This document shows, in pieces, positions 11,467-21,300 of a DNA stretch of 64,000 nt; the stretch's first letter is position 1; every line of letters begins with the position of its first letter. The DNA lies in contig JBBHKE010002052.1 of the NCBI GenBank assembly GCA_037447655.1, positions 729,585 through 793,584 of the forward strand, written 5' to 3'. Both the position numbers and the translations under genes were made by a program. This DNA is from Zygnema cylindricum. Lineage: Eukaryota; Streptophyta; Zygnematophyceae; Zygnematales; Zygnemataceae. The notes under the pieces were generated by a model, which ran no database searches, had not been told where the DNA came from, and saw nothing but the letters and a program-made list of their open reading frames with translations.

Positions 11467-12457
11467 TGTTGAAATTGCTAGATTCATAGAGTATTTTTTT
11501 GGTCTGAATAACTTAGAAGAAAAGAAAGAAAAAGCGTAGGCAGTCTGCCTCCACCTCTTTCCTTTATCCCCCATATTTGTTGTAGTCACCGAAGGAGAGA
11601 GATAGTAGCGGAGCCATGGTTGCCTCATCTCCATAGGCAAGACTAAAGAGTGGCATAAGTCACTCTTAACAAAAGGTTGAGTCCGACAGGACTCGAACCT
11701 CCGACCGACAGAGCGAGGCGTAGCTCTCAGCTCTAACCAGTCTGTCGTTGAAGTTTGCTAAATTACATAGGGTTTGATAAATACTTAGATTGTGTTATGA
11801 TCTTGAAACCGATTAACTGAATTATGAATGAAGGAACATAGAACTAGTTAATACACAGTGCGAAAGTGACCCGGCACGAAACAAATGAATCGGACATTTT
11901 AACATTTAATGTCGGATTTAATCCAACGACATATATCACCGCCGAATTCCCGGAAAGGTCACCTTAGCGTTTTTGGAAGTGGCATGACCTGTCGCCACGT
12001 GGAGGGATACCATTTGGTAGCGAGAATTCCAGAGAACATACAGACAAGTGGAAGGTTCTCACGCGTCCACTAAGTGGCCTTGTCTTACACAGGTTGTATA
12101 GAAAGGACATTGGTTATATTACCTTTCTGTACTGTACAGTTAGTTGATTGGTTTGTACTGCAGTAGATAGGGATTGTGAGAGGGGTTAGGACTTAGCATT
12201 TTTGAATAGATAGCCACCTCTCTCGTTGAGAGTTTGTATAATTAGGCATTTTTGCCACCTCATAACCTATCGCCTGGTTGGCCGTTTTCAATGATTTTTT
12301 TTGATACAGACTCGGGGGAGTCCAGACTTCATATAGGTGTAGTCAGATTGTCAATTTGTCTGCTTGGACAGCATTGGTTATGGCTGAGAGTGGGTTAGTT
12401 AAAAACTACTTAGAGGCTTTCTGAATTCTGTAGTCTAATGGAGGACACACAATTGCA
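11467..12457 (+). repeat. 3' LTR of element A
   Basis: About 991 bases, TGTTGAAATTGC to ACAATTGCA. It shows point differences and small indels relative to the 5' LTR, so the insertion is not recent. It holds a mini-frame ATGGTTGCC (start 11616), an antisense tRNA-like module at 11738-11675 (box B GGTTCGAGTCC), and the conserved block near 11570-11595. Confidence 0.85.
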
Positions 12458-12792
12458 TATGCTATCTCTATCTCAACAAATCCAAAACACCATTTTAAAT
12501 CTAAACATATGGATATTAGACTAAGCTTTGTCAAAGAGAAGTTTGAGAATAAAATAATTAAAGTGGTTCATAAAGCTGATAAAGAGATGATTGCAGACAT
12601 GATGAAAAAACCGGTACCTTCTTCTAAGTTAAAAGTGTGTAGAGAAAATTGTGGACTTTAATTAAAAGTTCACTAAAAATTAAGGGGAGGGTTGAAAAGA
12701 AATAATTACTATTCACTTTTTAATTTAGACTCTAGAGTGAAGAAAGAGAGAGAGAGAGTCACCATGGCTGCCAACATAGTCAAAAAGAAACA
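12458..12792 (+). mobile_element. Remnant B: copia RNase H tail, polypurine tract and LTR head
   Basis: 12458-12661 is an open frame matching the C-terminus of copia RNase H: SISTNPKHHFKSKHMDIRLS, VHKADKEMIADMMKKPVP, ending CRENCGL and TAA. AAAATTAAGGGGAGG follows, then an LTR start (GTTGAAAAGAAATAATTAC) of family 2 (like F and the partial LTR at 50144-50566), cut at 12792 by the LTR of element C. The upstream part of B is absent; the tail begins exactly at the 3' LTR end of A. Confidence 0.8.
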
Positions 12793-13779
12793 TGTTGAAA
12801 TAAAAGGTATTTTCTACGTTATTTAATTGATTTAATTAGAAGCAGGAAAAAGCAGAGGCATTCTGCTTCTAGCTTCTCTCTCTAGCCTCCATACTTGTCG
12901 TAGTCACTGAAGGCTGGAGAGGAAGCTAGAGCCATGGCTGCCCATGCTCCTTATAGAGTCAGAAGGCAGATCTTTGGTAAACTCACCAAAAGAATTAACG
13001 GACCCAGGATTTGATCTTGGTACCTACTGTCCGTCAAAGTAGCCGTTAGTCTTACCTTGTAGTCTAAGACCAGTGCTGAAGTATATAGGGTACGATAGCT
13101 ACTTAAACATGATGAAATAGAGAAGTTGGGTTTACTGACAAATGGACCACAATCACACAGACACAGTTAAATATAGTTACACCGAAAAGTATTGATTATA
13201 TATTAACGGCTATAAATTAAGGTCGACATCAATCTAACGGTGAAGAAAGTAGCCGGCATCGTGGAATGGTCGATTTGACGGTTTGTTGTCATAGCCACAA
13301 CGGGTGACACGTGGCAGCATGACATTGGATGACGACATCTTCGGGACATACTATGGCGAACCCAGACATGGTAGGCGTCGTCTTTCTAGCCATGTCATAC
13401 AATGGCCGTACAGAAAGTACTCTGGGCCAAATACCTTTTTGTACTATACACTTAATTGATTGGCTCCGTACTTCAGTAGAAGAGGGTTTAGAGAGGGGTT
13501 TAGGACTTAAAAAATTAGAGGTAGCCACCTCTCTCCCAAAGAGCTCCTATATAAAGGTCATCTTTGACCATTGATAATTAACCGTTCTGGGGAGCAAATT
13601 CAAGGATTATTTTTGTGGTAGACTCAGGGGAGTTAGTTGTTCGAAGTGGTGCACTTTGGTCAGTCTGTATACTGTCTGGCTGTCAGCTATACTCGTACAA
13701 AGACCAAGGGGTTGAGATCATCCTAGAGGCTTCTGGTAAGCTGCCTGCTGTGAGTACCAATGGAGGTCTCACAGTTGCA
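12793..13779 (+). repeat. 5' LTR of element C
   Basis: 987 bases from TGTTGAAATAAA to CACAGTTGCA. It contains the conserved CTTGTCGTAGTCACTGAAG block near 12893, a mini-frame ATGGCTGCC at 12934 open for 26 codons, and an antisense tRNA-like module at 13056-12996 (minus) with the box B variant AGATCAAATCC. The Gag frame is already open in the last part of the LTR, from 13615. Confidence 0.85.
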
Positions 13780-14690
13780 GGTTATGGCCCACCCTTTAGG
13801 GTGCCCATATTCAATGGGACTGGGTTCATCTACTGGGAAAGTATGATGATAGGAGCCCTATGTGAGAAAAGATTTTGGGGAATAGTGATTGGGGGAGTGA
13901 AGCGCCCATCCGATCCTGCTATCCCTCCAAGGTTTGCAAGAAGCAGATTTGGTAGGAAACCGGATCCACCGCCATCAGATGACTCAGAGGACGGAGAAAG
14001 CATCGTGATGGAAAAAAGGAAAGAAAAAGAGAAAACCACACCTATAGCAACCGGATATGCTTTTATGTCTCTTATTCAGAGGAATGAGGAGAATGACATC
14101 GATACTTGGGACTACAACAACATGGCAGTGAAGCACTTTGTCATGTGTCATCTCACACAAGGACTCGCAGGTCCTCATTTGCAGGTGGAAAGGGCATCCG
14201 ATCTGTGGGATGCGCTTATAATGGTACTATGCAGGAAAAGAAGCTAACAGATCAAAGGATCAATGGATACTTTCACAAAGGAGAGAAAATGCTCGATTTC
14301 TGCAACGAGCTGGCTATACTCTTCATGGAGTTAGAATGTGCCGGAAGAGTAGAAACCGAGAAGGCAAAGGTTCAGTGCTTACTCATGAAACTACCCAATG
14401 AGTATGGGAACATTGTAAACCGGGTACAGGATCTGCCACACTCCAGGTGGATATGGAATTCGGTAGTTGGTATGATCCTCGTTCGAGAGAACACAATCGA
14501 AATCCGGAGGGGAGTTAAGAGTGGACAAGCCTTGGCGGCCGGAGCAAGTTGGAGAAACAAAGATTCACGGAAACCCTTTAAAAGTCATGGAGGGGAAGAC
14601 CATAAAAATTTCTTCGATGAGTCCAGAACAAAGGGACCTAAGGGGCTTTGTCATTTCTGCAAGAAACCCATGCATTAGATGGCGGAATCT
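13615..14690 (+). pseudogene. Gag of element C (one frameshift, then stop)
   Basis: The frame opens at 13615 inside the LTR, runs through the primer-binding site (GYGPPFRVPIFNGTGFIYW) and continues to 14247. The homologous continuation is in another frame from about 14225 (EKKLTDQRINGYFHKGEKML, LMKLPNEYGNIVNRVQDLP, SGQALAAGASWRNKD). The zinc knuckle CHFCKKPMH is followed by a stop and the last Cys is Ser. DIDTWDYNNMAVKHF matches E and D. Gag-type RNA packaging is the family role; this copy is inactive. Confidence 0.8.
13780..13793 (+). promoter_or_regulatory. Primer-binding site of element C
   Basis: GGTTATGGCCCACC follows the LTR directly. It differs from the perfect initiator tRNA-Met anticodon-arm complement seen in E by loss of one G. 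The site is translated as part of the Gag frame. Confidence 0.75.
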
Positions 14691-14699
14691 ACCAAACTG

Positions 14700-15215
14700 A
14701 CCGAGCTTCGGATAGAGGAGAGGCACACCGGGGGTCAGACACGAGGAAAGAAAAAGGCACTTGTCACACAGGTACTCGAGGAGGAATCCGATGAGGAGGA
14801 TGACGAGCTTCTTTTGGATGAGGAGTTGGAGGCAAAGACAGAAGTCCAAATCCCACGAAAGCAGAAATGTACTTTCAGTGGACTGAAAGGTGAATGAGGT
14901 TGGATTGTGGATTTTGGTGCCTCCATGCATATACGCAAGGATAAGTATCTGTTTACTAAGCTGAGAAAGATCCCTACAGTAGAGATTAAATATGGGGATG
15001 GGAGAGTGGTGACCACCACTTATGTAGGATTGGTAGATCTGAAAGTCATAGTGGAGGGAAAAACCTCAATAGTTACGTTCTCCGATGTATTGTTTATTCC
15101 GGAGTTAAACAAATACCTTATCTCTACATCTGTATTAGATGATAAAGGATTTGAAACTAGCACCAGAAAATGAGTCTTTACAGCTAGCTTTGAGGAAGAT
15201 GTGTATTTCACTGTT
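14700..15215 (+). pseudogene. Spacer and retropepsin of element C (mutated active site)
   Basis: An acidic spacer (EEESDEEDDELLLDEE) leads to the protease at about 14900. The active-site motif reads DFGAS instead of DSGAS. VEIKYGDGRVVTTTYVG, VDLKVIVEGKTSIVTFSD and LDDKGFETSTRK follow, then a stop at 15171-15173. A stop at 14895-14897 precedes the domain. Confidence 0.75.
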
Positions 15216-16261
15216 TAGGCTTTCTTTAAGTAATGAAAAACTTAAACTTTAGTATGCTGGTGTCAATGATATTATGTTGTGGCATAAGAGACTTGGGCAT
15301 GTGAATTTAGAAAAGTTAAAACAAATGAAAAAGTTGGGAGTAGTTGAAGGGATACGCTTTGGGGAAAATTATAATGTGAGTGATTGCAGTGGGTGTTTTC
15401 AAGGTAAAGCACACAAATTACCATTCCCAAAGGAAGCAACTTATAAAGGAGTAAAAGTTCTTGATTTGGTACACACGGACATTTGGGGACAAGCGAGAGT
15501 GCCATCACCTGTAGGCAAAAGATTTATGCTAACCATTACTAATGATTGGTCCCGTTACTCCCGGGTGTACTTTCTAAAAAACAAATCAAAAACTCCAGAG
15601 TATTTCAAACATTATAAGGAATGGGCAGAGAAACTTCACGAGACCCCAATAAAGAGAGTAAGAAGTGACAATGGAGGGGAATATACCTCTAATCAATTTG
15701 AGGAGTTCTTAAGGGAGGATGGTGTTCAACATCAAAAAAGAGTTCCAGAAAACCCGGAACAGAATGGTGTTGCCGAGAGATTGAATAGGACACTAATTGA
15801 TAATGCGCGGAGTATGTTGTCAGATAAAAGGATAGGAAAAAGATTTTGGGCCGAAGCTATGAATTGTGCTAATTATTTGAGAAACAGAGTTCTCACTTCG
15901 GCCGTGAAAGGCCAAACTCCATATAAGAAATGGACCAGCCAAAAACCAGATCTATCTCACTTAAAAGTTATTGGTAGTAAAGTCTTCAGTTTAGATACAG
16001 ATTAATCAAACTGGAAACTAGATCCTAAAGGGAAACCCGGATACTAACTAGGATATGATGAGGATGTAAAAGGGTATAGAGTGTATGATCTAAAGAGAGA
16101 AGATATAATTTTAGTAAAACATCTGGTAGCTATGGATGAAGGGAAGTCATGAGATCCCTTTAAATATTCAAAGTCAGTCAGAATCAGATTTGAGTCAGAC
16201 AATTTTGATGACTTTCATCTTCCTAACTATCCGGGTCTTCAAAAAAACGATACTCTTGTAG
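15216..16261 (+). pseudogene. Integrase of element C (long open core, truncated tail)
   Basis: 15274-16005 is one open frame of 243 codons. It has the HHCC zinc site (WHKRLGHVNLEKL, CSGCFQGKAHKLPFP), and the catalytic blocks HTDIWG, SDNGGEYTS and NGVAERLNRT with the catalytic Glu present. KRFWAEAMNCANYLRNRV and TPYKKWTSQKPDLSHLKV follow. Stops occur at 16003 and twice more; homology continues as GYDEDVKGYRVYD and IILVKHLVAMDEGKS up to about 16261, where the LTR end of D begins. It is the best preserved integrase in the window. Confidence 0.85.
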
Positions 16262-16265
16262 GTTT

Positions 16266-17332
16266 TGAAATTCTATGGGCTCCATTGCCCACAGAATTCG
16301 CAGATCCAAAAGAAGCTAATCTAGATAGTGCCGACTCCAAGTTGATATAAACCCAAATGAATGATCCCTTGACAATCAAAACCCCAATACACCTTCACCC
16401 CAGTGAAGAGAAGACCTTTTGTGTGCTCAGTTCCACCACATAATGCAAAGCTTGAATATGTGTTTTGGACAATACTCCCCACTTTGACTTTCCCACTAAA
16501 TAAGTGCCACCTTGGCAAGCAAATACTCTGACCGACTACACCCCTGTGTAGCTTAGACTCCCCTGAGTCCGCAGCAAAAAGAATCACTGAATTTGCTCAC
16601 CCGAGCATTAAGTTATGGCTGGTCAAATATTACCTTTATAGTTACAAGCTCTTTTAGAGAGAGGTACCTAAATATCACTAAGTCTTGGTCTGCCTACTCA
16701 CGACTACCTACTACTAAACCCTAGTCCAATAGGAACACTATAAAGTACAAGAAGGTACAATGGGCGATGTACTTATTGTACGTCCATTGTACGACAAGGT
16801 CTACAAGGTGACACCTGTCAAATCGGAAGCCATGGTTCCTCCTCCCATCTTCTCCGGTATCAAATAATGTGGCGCCACGTGGCATCGCGTGACGCTATCT
16901 CCGTATGCTGCCAAAAGCTCACTTCGCGTGGCGGCTATAATGCCGGCCGTCCGATCAAAACATATTTTACATGGTTCAGATTCGCGTACATGCATGAATT
17001 GCTCCTTTTGGTTAGTCTGCTGTTAAGTAGCTGTTGCGTTAATGTTTATATATCTTTGAAACCCGTCACGTGTATCATTTCGTTAGCGCCTTAGTGGATA
17101 AGGCTAACGTCTATGTAGTAAATCACAGACCCAGGTTCAAACCCGGTTAAGGGTAACATTTTGGCCACCTATCAGTATTTCTGCCTGTTTTTGCCTGTTT
17201 CTTTCTAACTATGGGGGCAGCCATGGCTATCTCTGTCTTCCAGTGACTACGACAAGTATGGATGACTTAGACAAGACCATCTAACAAACACATAGAATAA
17301 ATTCAGACCTAGAAAATACACAAATTTTAACA
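16266..17332 (-). repeat. 3' LTR of element D
   Basis: 1067 bases, TGTTAAAATTTG to AGAATTTCA on the minus strand. It includes the conserved block (17262-17241), a mini-frame ATGGCTGCC (start 17224, 25 codons), and an antisense tRNA-like module on the plus strand at 17082-17157 with box A-like CCTTAGTGGATAAGGC and box B GGTTCAAACCC, the clearest of the set in this family. Confidence 0.85.
17082..17157 (+). promoter_or_regulatory. Antisense tRNA-like module in the D 3' LTR
   Basis: GCGCCTTAGTGGATAAGGC resembles the D-arm/box A of class II-type tRNAs. About 40 bases later GGTTCAAACCC is a perfect box B. The orientation is opposite to element D. A functional tRNA is unlikely because the arms do not pair well; an internal Pol III promoter is possible. 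Confidence 0.55.
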
Positions 17333-17345
17333 CTCCCCTTATTTT

Positions 17346-18680
17346 CTAGTCTGCCATTGCTCTAACTCCCACTAAACAAAAATAAAATCCCCCCTTTTTT
17401 TTCGTTCTTTTCCTCTCATAAAACTTTAGGAATATACCCTCATATTTTAAAAGGTCTATTAGATGAGCTGAAATTAACATTCCATCTTGCTGATCACACA
17501 TTCTATTTAGCATCTCTTTTTTCATAAATCCAAGCAAAGATTTTATCCACCTCATCTCTTTTCCATCAACACAAAATCTGATTTCCCTCTTGCAATTCAA
17601 ACAGCCAGCCACATCTTCAATCTGCAACACACACCCAGATGCTAACCCTTTTATAGGCGCACCTTCATAGATGGCATCACTCCCATTAGTGATGTCAAGT
17701 CCATTACCCCCCAAGTTTTCCGAAAAAACAAGTGTGCCCACTAAGTTCCTCATAAGATCTACGTCTTTCGTACTCATATTTTTATCCTTGATACTCACCC
17801 CATTTTCTGAACTTTCCTCACTCTCTCCCATGGAATTCTTTCCTCTATCACTTTCTATTTTTATTCCCAATAAATATTTCTCCTCCCCTAAACTTTTCAT
17901 TAAATATTTATTTTCTCCCCTATCCTTTAAAACCCCCTCTAGTTTTACTTCTCCCCTTTCCTCGAAATCCGTTGAAGTCTCCCTTTCCAACCAGTTTTCT
18001 GTTTCCAAAGTATCTATAGAATTATCCTCATTATTTTTATTTCCCTCAAGTACCTCCCTTCCTTTTACTTCCCTTATACCTCCAAAAGCACATCGTTGCT
18101 TTCGTGTAATTTCTGTGTACTTCTCTCTCTTCTCCATTCTACCGATGTGAAGAAGCTCCAAGATTTCTTCATCCTCTTTCTCCTCTTCTCCTTCTTCCTC
18201 CTCATTCACATTCCAACTTCTAAGATCTTCCAAACAAAGACACTCCTCCATATAGTGACCCGGTTCTCTACAAAAGAAGCAAACCCCTTTTTTCAAAGCT
18301 CCCCTTTCTTTTCCTCTCCCTCTCTTTCCACCAAAGTTCCGATAAGGTTTACCTTCGTCTTTCTTCCTCTCATCACGCTTCCGCTCGTCACCGCCGTTCC
18401 TCTCATCACGCTTCCGCCAATCACCACCAGCTGTAAATGCATTCACCCTGTCACTTCCCCTACGAAGCTTCAAAGTGCTTTCCCTCACAAGAATTATCCC
18501 CATGGTAAAGCTCCAAGTCCATGAGGAGCCACCCATTGCCTGCATACGATAAATGATGTTTTCGTACTCATCTGGGAGTTTCATGAGTAGTGTATTAATC
18601 TTTCTCTCCTCAGATTCTACATATCCCGCACTAGCAAGCTCAACATATAACGCAGCAATATCATTACAAAACTCTATCAT
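17346..18680 (-). CDS. Fused Gag-nucleocapsid / RT-RNase H remnant ORF of element D
   Basis: A 444-codon frame open without interruption. Residues 1-110 are the second half of copia Gag (MIEFCNDIAALYVELASAGY, LLMKLPDEYENIIYRM). A highly basic linker follows, then an intact zinc knuckle CFFCREPGHYMEEC (C-x2-C-x4-H-x4-C) near residue 135 and an acidic tract. At the RCAFGG block, which precedes protease in C and E, the frame passes to E/K-rich sequence and then to LGEEKYLLGIKIESDRG and a degenerate RNase H tail (EMRWIKSLLGFMKKE), ending next to the polypurine tract. Protease, integrase and YVDD are absent. The frame begins inside a 58-bp duplication that cuts it from the upstream Gag. Long survival of the frame suggests selection or recent origin; activity is unproven. 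Confidence 0.65.
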   Translation of the reverse strand: MIEFCNDIAALYVELASAGYVESEERKINTLLMKLPDEYENIIYRMQAMGGSSWTWSFTMGIILVRESTLKLRRGSDRVNAFTAGGDWRKRDERNGGDERKRDERKKDEGKPYRNFGGKRGRGKERGALKKGVCFFCREPGHYMEECLCLEDLRSWNVNEEEEGEEEKEDEEILELLHIGRMEKREKYTEITRKQRCAFGGIREVKGREVLEGNKNNEDNSIDTLETENWLERETSTDFEERGEVKLEGVLKDRGENKYLMKSLGEEKYLLGIKIESDRGKNSMGESEESSENGVSIKDKNMSTKDVDLMRNLVGTLVFSENLGGNGLDITNGSDAIYEGAPIKGLASGCVLQIEDVAGCLNCKREIRFCVDGKEMRWIKSLLGFMKKEMLNRMCDQQDGMLISAHLIDLLKYEGIFLKFYERKRTKKKGGFYFCLVGVRAMAD

Positions 18681-18773
18681 GTTACCGCCTTTATAAACAT
18701 AGGCCTATATTAGCAATATCATTACAAAACTCTATCATGTTACCGCCTTTATAAACATAGGCCTATATTTCCT
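18658..18773. repeat. 58-bp tandem duplication in Gag of element D
   Basis: Two adjacent copies of GCAATATCATTACAAAACTC... (18658 and 18716) lie head to tail. The length, 58, is not a multiple of three, so the duplication shifts the frame and separates the Gag N-terminal half from the long downstream frame. Confidence 0.85.
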
Positions 18774-19359
18774 ATTTTACTAATTGCTGCCTTTGAATAG
18801 TCTCACTCTTATAAATCTGACTCACTGGTTCCCAGATTTCCGAAGACTTGGTTAGACTTAAAAGAGTGATAGCTATGGAGTTAGTCACATATCTAAGTAT
18901 GAGATGTTTTGCTATAGTGTTTTTATACTCCCAAATTTTACTATCATTTTCTTCAGTTTTACTTATAACCCTTCTAAGTGGAGTTGTGGTGGAGAGCATA
19001 GCTCCCCTCACCATAAGTGTCCCTTTATCCTTTTCCCCTTTCCCCCTTTCCATGGCAATATTTTTCCCTTCACCTTCCGTTGCAACTGAAATACGGTTGA
19101 TTTTGTGGGAAGCCCCAGATGATTCTCCGTACTGAGTTCCTCCAAAGCCCGATGGCGGACACCTCACTTATCCCGAAACAATTCCCCATAAGTGCTTTTC
19201 GAAAAGCAAGCCCTCCATCGTAAACTCCCAATAAGTGAAGTCTGTTCCATCAAACATAGGCACCCTAGATGGTGGGCCCATAACTTGAAATTCTATAGGC
19301 TCCATTGCCCACAGAATCGCATATCCAAAAGAAGCTAATCTAGATAGTGCCGACCCCAA
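18774..19359 (-). pseudogene. Gag N-terminal half of element D
   Basis: The frame starts in the LTR (MGSALSRLASFG..., 19359), passes MEPIEFQVMGPPSRVPMFDG over the primer-binding site, and GLLFEKHLWGIVSG, then meets one stop (19168-19170). It continues in the same frame (RCPPSGFGGTQYGES) to TAG near 18772, including IWEYKNTIAKHLILRYV, the counterpart of DYNNMAVKHF in C. Two or three stops separate it from the downstream frame. Confidence 0.75.
19271..19285 (-). promoter_or_regulatory. Primer-binding site of element D
   Basis: AGTTATGGGCCCACC directly follows LTR end TTTCA on the minus strand. It matches the complement of the plant initiator tRNA-Met anticodon arm at 14 of 15 positions. Confidence 0.8.
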
Positions 19360-19983
19360 GTTGATATAAACCCAAATTAATGATCCTTTGACAATTAGAA
19401 CCCCAATACACCTTCACCCCTGTGATGAGAAGACCTTCTGTGTGCTCAGTTCCACCACAGAATGCAAAGCTTGAATATATGTTTTGGACAATATTTCCCA
19501 CTTTAACTTTCCCACTAAATAAGTGCCACCCTGGCACGCAAAGACTCTGACCGACTACGCCCCTGTGTAGCTTGGACTCCCTTTAGTCCGCAGCAAAAAG
19601 AATCACTGAATTTGCTCACCCGAGCATTTCATCGTTGACTCTAAGATATAGGCTAAAGCTAACGGCTATTAAGAATGGTACCGAATCATTGAATTTGCTC
19701 ACCCGAGCATTTCATCGTTGACTCTAAGCTATAGGCTAAAGCTAACGGCTATTAAGAATGGTAGGTACCAGGATCAAATCCTTATTTTGGCAGTCCTCTT
19801 TTGGTACAAACTACGAATTAGCCTATCCTCTTTAGATAGCCATGGCTCTAGCTCTCTCTCTGGTCTTTAGTGACTGCAACAAGTATGGGGACCGGAGAGA
19901 GTTGAGCGAGAAGCAGGCTACCTTTGCTGACTTACTCTATTTCTTTTTCCAATACAGACCTAGAAAATACATAAATTTCAACA
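19286..19983 (-). repeat. 5' LTR of element D, shortened, with internal duplication
   Basis: It begins TGTTGAAATTTATG and ends GAATTTCA. A stretch of about 80 bases (AATCATTGAATTTGCTCACC to GCTATTAAGAATGG) is present twice, at about 19604 and 19684. An antisense tRNA-like module lies near 19735-19790 (plus; box B variant GGATCAAATCC). The mini-frame here is only ATGGCTATCTAA (start 19843). Confidence 0.8.
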
Positions 19984-21020
19984 CCCTTCATTCATGACCA
20001 CTAGATCTTTTACTAGGATTATATCTTCTCTCTTGAGATCATAGACTCTATATCCTTTTACATCTTCATCATATCCTAGAAGATATCCTGTTTTTCTTTT
20101 TGGATTCAACTTCCAATTTGACCGATCTGTGTCTAGGCTGAATACTTGACTACCAAAAACCTTTAAGTGTGAAACATCAAGTTTTCGGCCGCTCCATCTC
20201 TCATATGGAGTTTGGCCTTTTACTGCCGAAGTAAAAACACTATTATTGAGATAATTTGCAAAGTTCATAGCTTCGGCCCAAAATCTCTTTCCTATCTTCT
20301 TATCTGAGAGCATACTCTTGGCACTATCACTTAGTATTCTATTTAACCTCTCGGCTACACCATTCTGCTCGGGGTTTTCAGAAACTGGTTTTTGGTGTTG
20401 CACTCCATTTTCTCACAAAAAATCCTCAAACTGATTGGAGGTATACTCTCCCCCATTATCATTTTTTACTCTTTTAATGGAGGTTTCATGGAGTTTCTCA
20501 CTCCATGCCTTATATTCCTTAAAAACCTATGGGGGCTCTGATTTATTTTTCAAAAAATACACTCTAGAGTATCGAGACCAATCGTCAGTGATTGTCATCA
20601 TAAATCTTTTACCACCGGGTGAGGGAACTTTGGTCGGTCCCTAAATATCACTGTGTACCAAGTCTAACATTTTTTCCCATTTATAAGTGGCTTCCTCTGG
20701 GAAGGGTAATCTGTGTGCCTTATATCCACTACAGTCACTTAGGTTTTCACTTTCTCCGAACTGAATTCCTTCCACTTTTCCCATCTTTTTCATTTCTTTC
20801 AACTTATCTAAATGCACATGTCCAAGCCTCTTATGCCACAACATAATATCATGAACACCAACATAGTAAAGTTTTTTCTTTCCATTGCTTAAAATCAGCC
20901 TAAACATCCCTTGGCTACCTTTTTCAGCAGTGAAATAAACTTCCTCCTCAAAGCTAGCAGTAAAGGTTCCCTTCCTAGTGCTAATCACAAAACCATTATC
21001 ATCTAACACAGTTGTTGAGA
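19984..21020 (-). pseudogene. Integrase of element E (broken)
   Basis: The zinc site has WHKRLGHVHLDKL, but the second Cys pair is damaged (CSGYKAHRLPFP where A has CSGCAQGKAHRLPFP). The frame ends at HSDI (20641). The middle of the core (KRFMMTITDD, NDNGGEYTSNQFE) is read in a second frame at 20640-20410, and 20403-19978 resumes with NPEQNGVAERLNR, KRFWAEAMNFANYL, GYDEDVKGYRVYD and DIILVKDLVVMN, then meets the LTR of D. Confidence 0.8.
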
Positions 21021-21300
21021 TGAGGTTTTTGTTTAACTATGGAATAAACAACACATCAAAGAATGTCACTATGGATGTCTTTCCCTCCACTAAGACTTTT
21101 AAATCTACCGATCCCACCATAGTAGTAGTGACTACCCTCCCATCCCCATACTCTATCTCTACGGTGGGAATCCTTTCATCTTAGTGAATAGGTGTTTATC
21201 CTTACACATATGCATGGAGGCACAGGAATCCACAATCCTACCTCCTTCACCTTTCAAACCTCCAAAAGCACACTTCTGCTTTTGAGGAATTTTGACCTCG
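21021..21300 (-). pseudogene. Retropepsin of element E (active site altered)
   Basis: The active-site motif reads DSCAS in place of DSGAS (IVDSCASMHMCKDKHLFTKM, near 21230). VEI-YGDGRVVTTT, VDLKVLVEGK and LDDNG follow with frame breaks near 21180 and 21040. Homologous to the proteases of A and C. Confidence 0.7.

Larger units (their letters stand above)
6720..12457 (+). mobile_element. Element A: Ty1/copia retrotransposon, defective, both LTRs
   Basis: LTRs at 6720-7720 and 11467-12457 start TGTTGAAAT and end TTGCA. A primer-binding site follows the first LTR (7721-7735) and a polypurine tract AAGTAAGGGGAG precedes the second. The internal order is Gag, protease, integrase, reverse transcriptase, which is the copia order. 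Coding is broken by many stops and frameshifts and the RNase H domain is deleted. The 5' flank is a SINE-like piece, the 3' flank is the RNase H tail of another element, and no target-site duplication is visible, so the boundaries were probably reshaped by recombination. Confidence 0.88.
12793..16261 (+). mobile_element. Element C: Ty1/copia retrotransposon, 3'-truncated
   Basis: A 5' LTR (12793-13779), primer-binding site, Gag, protease and integrase follow in copia order; reverse transcriptase, RNase H and the 3' LTR are missing. The integrase C-terminus runs into the end of the oppositely oriented LTR of element D at 16262-16266. C and E are close relatives in opposite orientation around D. 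Confidence 0.88.
16266..19983 (-). mobile_element. Element D: non-autonomous copia derivative with two LTRs
   Basis: On the minus strand: LTR 19983-19286, primer-binding site 19285-19271, Gag, a single long fused frame 18680-17346, polypurine tract 17345-17333, LTR 17332-16266. Protease, integrase and the RT catalytic core are deleted. It interrupts the integrase of element E at 19984. The 5' LTR (698 bases) lacks a middle part of the 3' LTR (1067 bases) and carries a local tandem duplication, so the two ends may have different histories. No target-site duplication is visible. Confidence 0.85.

Noticed and set aside
17082-17157. True tRNA gene within the D LTR
   Set aside because: The A and B boxes are good but the stems do not fold into a cloverleaf; it sits at a conserved LTR position.
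17671-18524. Plus-strand frames of 142-159 codons
   Set aside because: Antisense shadows of the fused Gag frame of element D, with low-complexity Ser/Leu/Phe composition.
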